Of a stretch of DNA of 6,281 nucleotides, positions 1 to 5,846 are shown in pieces. The notes under the pieces were generated by a model. The model saw nothing but the letters and a program-made list of their open reading frames with translations. It did not search any database and was not told the origin of the DNA. Source of the DNA: an uncultured Roseiflexaceae bacterium (lineage in GTDB: Bacteria; Chloroflexota; Chloroflexia; Chloroflexales; Roseiflexaceae); the NCBI GenBank assembly GCA_903932805.1, contig CAIZHO010000239.1, positions 1 through 6,281 of the forward strand, given 5' to 3'. How positions within the stretch are numbered: position 1 is the stretch's first letter; each line of letters starts with the position of its first letter. Made by a program: the position numbers and the translations under genes.

Positions 1-612
1 CAACATGCCCATACCGCCATCGGCAAATTGTCGTTTTTTAATCGCCGCCGCGCAGCACTCGCCATGGCACTCGCCAGCAGACCAGCGTTGCTCTTGCTCG
101 ACGAACCAACCATCGACCTCGCCGCGCACGAACAGCACGTAATGATTGACATCCTCGAAAACCTGCGCGATCGCAATATGACGATGGTGATTGCGACCCG
201 TGGCAATACGCCGATGGAGTCACTGTTCGATCAAATTGCCGTGCTGTCTGGCGGCAAAATCATCGCAGAGCTGAGTGCGCAACACATCCAAGAGATGCAA
301 CGGACGATTATGATCCGCACCAACGAAATTCCGACCGCGGCGTACGAACACATGGTTGCCATTGATAGCGGGATTATTGTGACCCGTCGTAACATTGTGC
401 TGACCGGCGATGGAGTACGTTCGCTTGCCCAAATTTTGCAAGTCTTGCTCCACTACAGCGTGCATATTTTTTGTATCGAACCACGCAATCACCCACTTGC
501 AGACCTCGTCAGTCAGGCACGCTACCCGGTGGTCCTTGCGCACCGATACCCAGTGCGCCTGCTTACGAACACCATTCGTGAATCCAATGCCACTGAAGAG
601 GTCGCTCGATGA
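1..612 (+). CDS. ABC transporter ATP-binding protein, C-terminal part (5' end outside window)
   Basis: This is the second half of an ABC nucleotide-binding domain, open from base 1 in frame 1. The Walker A half lies upstream of the window. Numbering from the first visible codon, the signature region reads LSFFNRRR (residues 10-17), followed by Walker B LLLLDEP (30-36). The D-loop position reads TIDLAA, and the switch region reads MVIATRG where most ABC ATPases have a THD-type histidine. Walker B Asp34 and Glu35 are intact, but the LSGGQ glycines, the D-loop Asp and the H-loop His all appear replaced. About 100 residues follow that I cannot assign to a known domain. An internal TTG at 28 could be taken for a start, but homology to ABC domains runs through it, so I treat the gene as 5'-partial. 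It overlaps the downstream membrane-protein gene by ATGA, which suggests one exporter-type transporter. The substrate is unknown. Confidence 0.85.
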   Translation, partial: QHAHTAIGKLSFFNRRRAALAMALASRPALLLLDEPTIDLAAHEQHVMIDILENLRDRNMTMVIATRGNTPMESLFDQIAVLSGGKIIAELSAQHIQEMQRTIMIRTNEIPTAAYEHMVAIDSGIIVTRRNIVLTGDGVRSLAQILQVLLHYSVHIFCIEPRNHPLADLVSQARYPVVLAHRYPVRLLTNTIRESNATEEVAR

Positions 613-1340
613 TACGACACATCCGCTGGGTTCTCGATGATTATGTCCGCACCCAACGCATTTTTGTCGAGTGGGGTGCTGCGCTCGTGGTTGCATACGT
701 TGCCCTCGGTGCACACGTCGATGCATCGTCGACCTTGTCGACCTGGGCGCTGTCGGCGTTTGCATTGGCACTCTACACAACATCCGTTATTGCTGACATG
801 GCAGATCATCCGATAAGCTTGACCCGTTTGCTCCAACTCCCAACACGGGGGCACTACATCGGCGCATATTTGCTTGCGGCACTTTTGGTGGTATTGAGTG
901 CATACGCCATTTTGGTGGGGGCAACGGCGATTGTTGCCCCGAATGCGTTCCCTGCATGGACGGTATGGCTGGCGTCGATCCCGCCGTTGCTTGTTTTGAT
1001 CTGTACCGGGGTGGTCGTGATGACCATGTTGACACCGCTTGTTGCGTCGCCCTTCCAACGCATCTTTTTGCTTGCGATGCTCGCCGTACCGCTCGCCTGG
1101 GACCGCGTCATTGCGCTGTTGCCGGATATGCTGCCTGGTACGGTTATGGCGATTTTTCATGCGCTGACAACGGTGTTTGGTGTAATTCTTTGGCCGAGCA
1201 TGCAATTATACGCACTGTGCATTGTTCCGCAGTACACGGTGGTCTCGATATTGCTGGCAACCATTCATATTGGTATCGTGACAGGCCTGGCGGCACTCAC
1301 GTTGCGCTGGTACGTACGACGACCATTGACCATTGCGTAA
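609..1340 (+). CDS. Polytopic membrane protein, probable ABC transporter permease subunit
   Basis: This is a 243-residue, strongly hydrophobic protein with six or seven membrane segments, roughly at residues 20-36, 44-62, 84-110, 118-142, 151-172, 178-196 and 210-232. It ends in a short basic tail (RWYVRRP). No signal peptide, catalytic motif or soluble domain is visible. Its start codon overlaps the stop of the ABC ATPase gene (ATGA, 609-612). A purine-rich GAAGAGG at 595-601 lies 7 bases upstream, so this start is well supported. The size and topology fit an ABC-2-type permease, and the coupling to an ATPase gene supports that role. The family assignment is by context, because I see no diagnostic permease motif. 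CcmB, which often follows an ATPase gene, has similar size, but I see no CcmB-like sequence. A hairpin terminator follows 35 bases after the stop. Confidence 0.75.
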   Translation: MIRHIRWVLDDYVRTQRIFVEWGAALVVAYVALGAHVDASSTLSTWALSAFALALYTTSVIADMADHPISLTRLLQLPTRGHYIGAYLLAALLVVLSAYAILVGATAIVAPNAFPAWTVWLASIPPLLVLICTGVVVMTMLTPLVASPFQRIFLLAMLAVPLAWDRVIALLPDMLPGTVMAIFHALTTVFGVILWPSMQLYALCIVPQYTVVSILLATIHIGIVTGLAALTLRWYVRRPLTIA

Positions 1341-1375
1341 TGTGGTAATCGTACCTCCCTGCTCTCGAGCAACAA

Positions 1376-1405
1376 AAACACCCCCTGCAGACGCAGGGGG
1401 TGTTT
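1376..1405. terminator. Bidirectional intrinsic terminator between convergent genes
   Basis: A perfect 13-bp inverted repeat (1376-1388 with 1393-1405) surrounds a 4-base AGAC loop. The stem core is CCCCCTGC/GCAGGGGG. It sits between the permease stop (1340) and the ctaA stop (1424). On the minus strand the stem is followed by TTTTTGTT (complement of 1371-1378, partly within the stem), a good U-tract, so it should stop ctaA transcripts efficiently. On the plus strand only TTT (the stem end) and then AATAT follow, so it is weaker in that direction. Confidence 0.9.
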
Positions 1406-1423
1406 AATATGGAACGTAGAGCG

Positions 1424-2359
1424 CTACGCTGTCGCGACTGGGGTGTCTGCCTCATCACGTTCGAACGAATACGCCGCTAACGCCACAAACGCAAACCAGA
1501 TGACATCAGAGAGCAGCAAATGCACGAGTTGGAGCCAGACAGGCGCCAACAAGATGACATTCAGAGTCCCCAACAGTAATTGCAGTCCAAATGTGCCGTA
1601 CAACAGCCACGCAAATCGTTTGGTCGCAGCGGTCTGACGCATCGCCGCAAACGCCTGTGCCACCATAACCATCACCAGGCCCGTCCCGACTGCAATTGCA
1701 GGGTGCGCTACGCGCAAGCGCAACAGCAGATTCGACGTTGGATCGAGCTCTTGTTGCAACCCCTCTTTGAAACTCACCGCAGGGAACAGCGTATCACCGA
1801 GCGCCGCAATCCCGCCGCTCGCACCTAACAACATCATCATCAACACACCAACGATGGTCCACACTTTCGCAGCCCGCGGAACATTAAGTGTGGGAGGACG
1901 AACCCCACGCACCCACAACCCGGTCAAGACAATCGCGGCGAGCAGAAGGAGCGTGTTCACCAGATGCAACGACATCGAATACGCACGCGCCATCGACGCA
2001 TTGTGTGCGACTAACTCGTACAAGACAATAAATCCGCCAATCAGCGCCTCGATAATCACAAATACCAATGTAGCGACAGCGCCTTTGCGGACGATATGAC
2101 CTTTGGGGTACATCCGGAACCCAATGAACACCATTGCCGCAATCAAAATCAGCAAAAATCCGCTGGTGATACGGTGCGAAATCTCGATGATGGTCTCGAG
2201 CATGGGCGCGCGCGGGATAATCTCGCCATTACACAATGGCCAATGATTGCCGCAGCCAGCCCCCGAACCCGTTGCACGCACAAAAGCGCCCCACAAAATC
2301 ACCACCATGGTGTACCCGAGTATTGCCCATACATAGCGCTCATAGCGTTTGATTGCCAT
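1424..2359 (-). CDS. ctaA: Heme A synthase (COX15/CtaA family)
   Basis: This 311-residue integral membrane protein oxidises the C8 methyl of heme O to a formyl group, giving heme A for aa3/ba3-type cytochrome oxidases. Eight hydrophobic segments fall into two four-helix halves. The four heme-ligand histidines are all present: His62 in EISHR, His132 in SLHLVNT, His219 in RVAHP and His280 in LVHLL. Glu59 matches the catalytic glutamate before the first His. Cys36 and Cys43 in the first outer loop (GAGCGNHWPLC) match the conserved disulfide pair of Bacillus CtaA. The second Cys pair of the Bacillus protein is absent. An in-frame extension reaches 2446, but the ATG at 2359 is preceded by GAAAGG about 9 bases upstream and gives the normal family length, so I chose it. 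No ctaB or oxidase genes are adjacent. The gene appears monocistronic, with its own promoter and terminator. Confidence 0.96.
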   Translation of the reverse strand: MAIKRYERYVWAILGYTMVVILWGAFVRATGSGAGCGNHWPLCNGEIIPRAPMLETIIEISHRITSGFLLILIAAMVFIGFRMYPKGHIVRKGAVATLVFVIIEALIGGFIVLYELVAHNASMARAYSMSLHLVNTLLLLAAIVLTGLWVRGVRPPTLNVPRAAKVWTIVGVLMMMLLGASGGIAALGDTLFPAVSFKEGLQQELDPTSNLLLRLRVAHPAIAVGTGLVMVMVAQAFAAMRQTAATKRFAWLLYGTFGLQLLLGTLNVILLAPVWLQLVHLLLSDVIWFAFVALAAYSFERDEADTPVATA

Positions 2360-2378
2360 ATTGTTACGCCTTTCACAA

Positions 2379-2388
2379 CCAATATTGG
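2379..2388. repeat. Perfect 10-bp palindrome CCAATATTGG at the predicted ctaA transcription start
   Basis: CCAATATTGG is fully self-complementary and lies just downstream of the ctaA -10 box, overlapping the predicted +1. The pairing does not extend into the flanks. It could be an operator half-site or core for a repressor. A 10-bp palindrome could also occur by chance, so this is only a candidate. Confidence 0.35.
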
Positions 2389-2392
2389 CGCA

Positions 2393-2421
2393 ATTGTAGC
2401 CCAGACTGGCTGAATCCGCAA
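2393..2421 (-). promoter_or_regulatory. Predicted sigma70-type promoter of ctaA
   Basis: On the minus strand, TTGCGG (complement of 2416-2421) and TACAAT (complement of 2393-2398) are separated by exactly 17 bases. Transcription would begin near 2386, leaving a leader of about 27 bases that contains the GAAAGG ribosome binding site. The position and spacing are right for ctaA. The match to consensus is good at -10 and moderate at -35. Confidence 0.65.
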
Positions 2422-2450
2422 ACGAGCAGACGAACGCGACAGCCACCTGC

Positions 2451-2462
2451 TAAAATACCCGT
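2451..2462 (+). promoter_or_regulatory. -10 element placed for a leaderless tsaE transcript
   Basis: TAAAAT at 2451-2456 ends six bases before the tsaE ATG (2463). Transcription starting 6-7 bases after a -10 box would therefore begin at the start codon itself. No Shine-Dalgarno-like purine run is present in the preceding 25 bases. The first three bases of the box (TAA) are an in-frame stop, so translation cannot start further upstream in this frame. No clear -35 hexamer is seen around 2428-2433. Confidence 0.55.
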
Positions 2463-2960
2463 ATGCAAGAGCCATCTCAGACCTACATCCTCAGTGAAAT
2501 CTCCCAGACAATTACGTTCGGCAGGTGTATCGGCGCGCTGCTACAGCAGACCGACCTCGTATTGCTGTCGGGTGGTTTAGGCGCAGGTAAAACACATCTC
2601 ACCAAAGGGATTATTGCTGGCATGGGGAGTAGTGATACCGTGACCAGCCCGACCTATATTTTCATCAACGAATACCGGCTCGCTTCCCGTGGTGTGGCGT
2701 TCCATGTCGATCTCTATCGTGTCGAAGATTCGCGTGAACTTGCTTCTATCGGTCTCGACGATGCACTCATGGGCCACGGTGCCTGCATCATCGAGTGGCC
2801 AGAGCGTGACCCGATGCTCAAGAACATGCCCCACCTCGCAATTACCCTGACGGTACAATCCGACCACACGCGACTCGTCACGATGCAGAGTCATGGTCCA
2901 CGCGCCACAACACTCATGGCAGCGATCAACGCCCGCTGGCAGAACGGAGCACACGCATGA
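2463..2960 (+). CDS. tsaE: tRNA t6A biosynthesis ATPase TsaE
   Basis: This 165-residue P-loop ATPase is of the TsaE (YjeE) family. It regulates the TsaB-TsaD complex that transfers threonylcarbamoyl from threonylcarbamoyl-AMP to A37 of ANN-decoding tRNAs in the cytoplasm. Walker A is GGLGAGKT (residues 37-44). TSPTY (61-65) is the family's switch I-like segment, HVDLYR (81-86) is diagnostic, and IEWPER (110-115) carries the conserved Glu111 and Trp112. The length is typical of the family. The ATG at 2463 is the only plausible start because an in-frame TAA lies 12 bases upstream and the P-loop begins about 36 residues in. No ribosome binding site is visible, and a -10 box abuts the start, suggesting leaderless translation. 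The gene overlaps tsaB by ATGA and is the first gene of a three-gene operon. Confidence 0.97.
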   Translation: MQEPSQTYILSEISQTITFGRCIGALLQQTDLVLLSGGLGAGKTHLTKGIIAGMGSSDTVTSPTYIFINEYRLASRGVAFHVDLYRVEDSRELASIGLDDALMGHGACIIEWPERDPMLKNMPHLAITLTVQSDHTRLVTMQSHGPRATTLMAAINARWQNGAHA

Positions 2961-3583
2961 TGCTAACCATCGATACCAGTGGGGCACTGAGTGGGCTTGC
3001 TATCACCCTCGGCGATCGGCTCATTGCAGAGCAGCAATGGCAGAGTGGGCGCCGTCACAGCGAGCAGGTATTGCCGCAACTCGATGCCTTATGTCGCCTA
3101 GTGGGAGTCACCCCCCAGCAATTCACGCACATCATCGTTGCGCGCGGACCAGGCAGCTGGAGCGGGATCCGGGTGGGGATGAGCATTGCCAAAGGGTTGG
3201 TCTTGGCTACCGATGCAACACTTATCGGGATTGCGTCGCTCGATGCCATGGCATGGGCGCAGCGCGGCACCGCCTGCCACGCGATGTCGTCGTTGGGCCG
3301 CGGGCGCTTTGCGGTTGCATCGTATCCCGCAGCTCCTTGGGCACCCGGCAGTATCGACGCACGCAATATCGCACATATCGAGCCGTGGCACGACGCACCG
3401 ATCGTCTGTGATGCAGACACCGCCGATGCCATTCGTGCAATCGAACCGGCTGCACCGATCCGTGTTGTACGGCCGAGACCACTCGATTACGCGGTATTGG
3501 GGGTTGAAGTCATAGTGCATCATGATCCGGCAACGTTTCTCTGCGAACCGTTGTATCTCGGCGACCCGGTCCAGCGTCCATGA
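2957..3583 (+). CDS. tsaB: tRNA t6A biosynthesis protein TsaB
   Basis: This 208-residue protein is of the TsaB (YeaZ) family, the ASKHA-fold scaffold that dimerises with TsaD in t6A synthesis. It shows the N-terminal LTIDTSG strand-loop (residues 3-9), HSEQVLP (34-40), the highly conserved GPGSWSGIRVG (64-74, usually GPGSFTGLRIG) and AKGL (79-82). It ends in EPLYLGDP, matching the usual P-x-YLR-like end. It is slightly short for the family. The segment where many TsaB proteins read DARRGEVY is changed here to SSLGRGRFAVASY (111-123). The start overlaps the tsaE stop (ATGA), and GGAG at 2946-2949 is well spaced. A second ATG follows at once (2960), so the true start may be one codon later. The C-terminal half is divergent. 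The rimI gene often found next to tsaB is absent. Confidence 0.94.
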   Translation: MMLTIDTSGALSGLAITLGDRLIAEQQWQSGRRHSEQVLPQLDALCRLVGVTPQQFTHIIVARGPGSWSGIRVGMSIAKGLVLATDATLIGIASLDAMAWAQRGTACHAMSSLGRGRFAVASYPAAPWAPGSIDARNIAHIEPWHDAPIVCDADTADAIRAIEPAAPIRVVRPRPLDYAVLGVEVIVHHDPATFLCEPLYLGDPVQRP

Positions 3584-4545
3584 ACACGGCCTGGAGTCTG
3601 GTGGCAACCTGCGTTTTGGCCGTCTTCCTCATGCCATGGAACTCCCGGTCCGACACTCCTCCTGAGGTTTACATAGCGCCCCCCGCTCCCGCTGCGTGGT
3701 ACCTCGAACGCATCGGTGCACCAGCAGAGCACCTGCAACCGGTGACTCCGGTCATCGTGGCGGTTATTGATGCAGGGGTCGACACGTCTGCGCCGTTGTT
3801 GCTGGGGCGTATTGCAGACACGGTCAATATCGTTGCACCAGACTCGCTCCACGATCAGAGTGGGCATGGCACGCATACCGCAGGGATCATCGCTGCGCAG
3901 GCAGATGCATCTGGTATCCGTGGGATTTGTCGCAGTTGTCGATTACTGATCCTCAAAGCAATAACCAATGATGGCTACGGAAGTGACCTGACCGTTGCCC
4001 GTGCGATTACCATCGCCATCGAACGCGGAGCCATCGTCATCAACCTCAGCATCGGCGGGCCGAGCGACACTCCGGCAATCCGCAACGCAATTGCAGATGC
4101 AATTGCACACGACATCGTCGTTGTTGCTGCGGCAGGCAACACCAGTGGGGAAGGGCAGCAGCGCTCCTATCCAGCTGCCTACCCGGGGGTCATCGCCGTC
4201 AGTGCCACCGACCAATCCAATCACCTCGCCGCATTTGCCCGGGCTGACGCATCCATTGATTTGGTCGCACCAGGGGTCGGCATTTTCAACATCGACACGA
4301 GTGCTACCGGCATGGGGAGCGCCAATGGGACAAGTACGTCAGCGCCACAGGTGAGTGCGGCTGCAGCACTGTTGCGGGCTGCGTATCCCGCGGCAACTGC
4401 TGCCGAGGTTCGATCCGCACTGTTCCATTCGGCGACCGACCTCGGCCCACCAGGTCGTGACGATACGTACGGCTATGGGCTGCTCCACATACCGCGTGCT
4501 ATGGCCTTCCTCAATCGGGCTCGTACCCACATACCGCCGCGTTAA
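3580..4545 (+). CDS. S8 family (subtilisin-like) serine protease, secreted or membrane-anchored
   Basis: This is a 321-residue compact subtilase. The catalytic triad is complete: Asp64 in VIDAGVD, His96 in SGHGTHTAG and Ser252 in NGTSTSAPQ. The oxyanion Asn187 sits in AAAGNTSG, and INLSIGG (154-160) is the substrate-binding strand. A hydrophobic N-terminus (about residues 5-20) resembles a signal peptide or anchor, but it has no basic residue before it and no clear AxA cleavage site. Only about 35 residues separate it from the catalytic domain, too few for an I9-type inhibitor propeptide. A CRSC pair (117-120) may form a local disulfide. The gene begins on the ATGA of the tsaB stop with only a weak ribosome binding site, so translation is probably coupled. 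Its TAA stop shares four bases (TTAA) with the stop of the convergent gene. The substrate is unknown, and no link to tRNA modification is established. Confidence 0.94.
   Translation: MNTAWSLVATCVLAVFLMPWNSRSDTPPEVYIAPPAPAAWYLERIGAPAEHLQPVTPVIVAVIDAGVDTSAPLLLGRIADTVNIVAPDSLHDQSGHGTHTAGIIAAQADASGIRGICRSCRLLILKAITNDGYGSDLTVARAITIAIERGAIVINLSIGGPSDTPAIRNAIADAIAHDIVVVAAAGNTSGEGQQRSYPAAYPGVIAVSATDQSNHLAAFARADASIDLVAPGVGIFNIDTSATGMGSANGTSTSAPQVSAAAALLRAAYPAATAAEVRSALFHSATDLGPPGRDDTYGYGLLHIPRAMAFLNRARTHIPPR
4542..4545. other. Shared TTAA: overlapping stop codons of two convergent genes
   Basis: TTAA at 4542-4545 supplies TAA for the protease on the plus strand (4543-4545) and TAA for the oxidoreductase on the minus strand (4542-4544). 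The coding regions therefore overlap by four bases with no intergenic space. No convincing hairpin terminator was seen near the junction on either strand. Confidence 0.95.
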
Positions 4546-5801
4546 GCAGGTACTGTGGTGGGCTGCATGACGGCCCGTGCCGCGCGCTCGCCACTGAGCA
4601 TGGCAGCATTGATACTACTCGCAACGGTATATTCGCCTGCCAAATAGAGTCCGTTGTGTACGGTCCGCGGGCCAACCAACGTCGCATGGATCCCTGCAGG
4701 CTGGGCAAACTGCGCATAGGGGATCCGATACAGGCGCAACCGGCGATAGGTAGCGAGCACTGCCGGTTGCCCGGTCATCTGCTCCAAATCGTGTTCTGCG
4801 CGTGCATAGCACTGTGCGTCGTCCTCGGCAGGTGCGCCAATGACCGTTGCACTGAGCAGATGTCCACCAACAGGGCCGTATTCGGGAGCGACTGCGGTCA
4901 ACTGCATCGCATTATTGACATAGGCATCGGGATTTGCATTCAACCAGAGTTTCTTTTGGGTGGTCAGTGGCTGCGTCCCGGCCCAATAGAGGGTCACCGT
5001 GCTTTTGGGTGTCGTAGGTATGTCCAAACCAGACAGCTGTTGGGCAATAGGCGCAGGTACTGCCAACACCACTGCATCAGCGAATCGTTCAGTCCCATCA
5101 GCCAGCGCCACTCCGCAGACCCGTCCTGCGCTGACGAGCAAGCGGCTGACACTCTGCAGACACTCGACAACCAGCCCCTGGGCGAGTTGCGTGGCGAGTG
5201 CACCCATCCCGGCGGCGGGTACGACCGTGCGCCCGTCTGCCAGCATTTTGAAATCGTAGACAAAGCATTTGGCACTTGTTTGCAAGCTGCGATCGAGGAA
5301 AATCCCACCATAAAACGGCGCAAAAAACCGCTCGATGGTCTGCGCTGCAAATCCGTACTGCTCCAAATAGGCCCGGGTTGTTTGGTCTGGCTGTGCTTGG
5401 ACTGCCGCAAATGGCGTCCGTTGGACCTGCAATCGCAACGCAAGGATGCGGAGCTTGTCGATGGTCGACACACTATCTGCCCACAGCGCAGGCCATGCCG
5501 ACCGCCAATCACGTAGTGGATCGGTCAAAATAGTCCGTTTGCCGTCGCGCACGACGACTGCCCCCGGGTCAAATGCACGGAGGTCGAGTGCGTCATAATC
5601 GAGCCAACGGCGGACCGCAGGATAGGCATCAAAGAGCACTTGGAAGCCACGATCGAGGCGGTACCCGGCAACGAAATCGGTGCGCACACGTCCACCGATG
5701 CCATCACTCGCTTCGAGCACGGTTGTCTGCACACCGGCACGTTGCAATGCCCGCGCACACGTTAACCCCGCCATTCCTGCGCCCACGATGATGACATGCA
5801 T
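4542..5801 (-). CDS. FAD-dependent oxidoreductase, amine oxidase / phytoene desaturase-like
   Basis: This 419-residue flavoprotein has an N-terminal Rossmann FAD site: VGAGMAGL (residues 6-13), Glu30 at the end of strand 2 for the ribose, and the GIGGRVR motif (34-40) of the amine oxidase/protoporphyrinogen oxidase/phytoene desaturase superfamily. The C-terminal FAD motif GLYLAGEYTVASSINAAM spans residues 384-401, followed by SGERAA. A middle stretch, FYGGIFLDRSLQTSAKCF (163-180), belongs to the substrate-domain region. No signal peptide or membrane helix is evident. The ATG at 5801 is preceded by GAGGAG about 6 bases upstream and opens directly on the FAD strand. An upstream in-frame GTG at 5819 has no such support. 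The gene stands alone in its strand block. The substrate cannot be told from sequence: carotenoid-type desaturation and amine oxidation are both possible, and no carotenoid genes are nearby. Confidence 0.9.
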   Translation of the reverse strand: MHVIIVGAGMAGLTCARALQRAGVQTTVLEASDGIGGRVRTDFVAGYRLDRGFQVLFDAYPAVRRWLDYDALDLRAFDPGAVVVRDGKRTILTDPLRDWRSAWPALWADSVSTIDKLRILALRLQVQRTPFAAVQAQPDQTTRAYLEQYGFAAQTIERFFAPFYGGIFLDRSLQTSAKCFVYDFKMLADGRTVVPAAGMGALATQLAQGLVVECLQSVSRLLVSAGRVCGVALADGTERFADAVVLAVPAPIAQQLSGLDIPTTPKSTVTLYWAGTQPLTTQKKLWLNANPDAYVNNAMQLTAVAPEYGPVGGHLLSATVIGAPAEDDAQCYARAEHDLEQMTGQPAVLATYRRLRLYRIPYAQFAQPAGIHATLVGPRTVHNGLYLAGEYTVASSINAAMLSGERAARAVMQPTTVPA

Positions 5802-5833
5802 ACCTACTCCTCTTGCCACTGGGTCCTGTTGCC

Positions 5834-5839
5834 ATTATA
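5834..5839 (-). promoter_or_regulatory. Predicted -10 box of the FAD oxidoreductase gene
   Basis: The minus strand reads TATAAT, the perfect -10 consensus, at the complement of 5834-5839. It would give a start near 5827 and a leader of about 26 bases with the GAGGAG ribosome binding site. No good -35 hexamer is found 16-18 bases further upstream, so the -35 contact may be weak or activator-assisted. Confidence 0.55.
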
Positions 5840-5846
5840 CGAGTGG

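Noticed and set aside
167..174. GCGATCGC, the HIP1-type octamer
   Set aside because: There is a single copy in the window, so there is no evidence of the over-representation seen in cyanobacteria.
719..742. CGATGCATCG followed by two GTCGAC palindromes
   Set aside because: These lie within the permease coding region in a Ser/Asp/Thr-rich loop. No flanking feature suggests a site, so chance is the simplest explanation.
522..1205. A 227-codon open frame on the minus strand across the ABC genes
   Set aside because: Its composition (Arg, His, Gln and Cys rich) is that of a shadow frame, and the plus strand encodes an evident membrane protein here.
2360..2446. N-terminal extension of CtaA by 29 residues
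   Set aside because: The extension would run over the predicted promoter and the ribosome binding site of the ATG at 2359. It has no family resemblance, and the shorter form gives the normal length and residue spacing.
3601..3615. VATC near the protease N-terminus as a lipobox
   Set aside because: Thr before the Cys is not usual for a lipobox, the Cys is only residue 11, and no basic n-region precedes it.
4560..4576. GGGC...GCCC inverted repeat just after the protease stop as a terminator
   Set aside because: Only four base pairs with no T-tract follow, inside the coding sequence of the convergent gene, which is too weak to call.
4656..5516. A 286-codon open frame on the plus strand opposite the FAD oxidoreductase
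   Set aside because: It lies wholly antisense to a gene with clear FAD motifs, is rich in Cys, Arg and His as shadow frames are, and has no recognisable domain or ribosome binding site.
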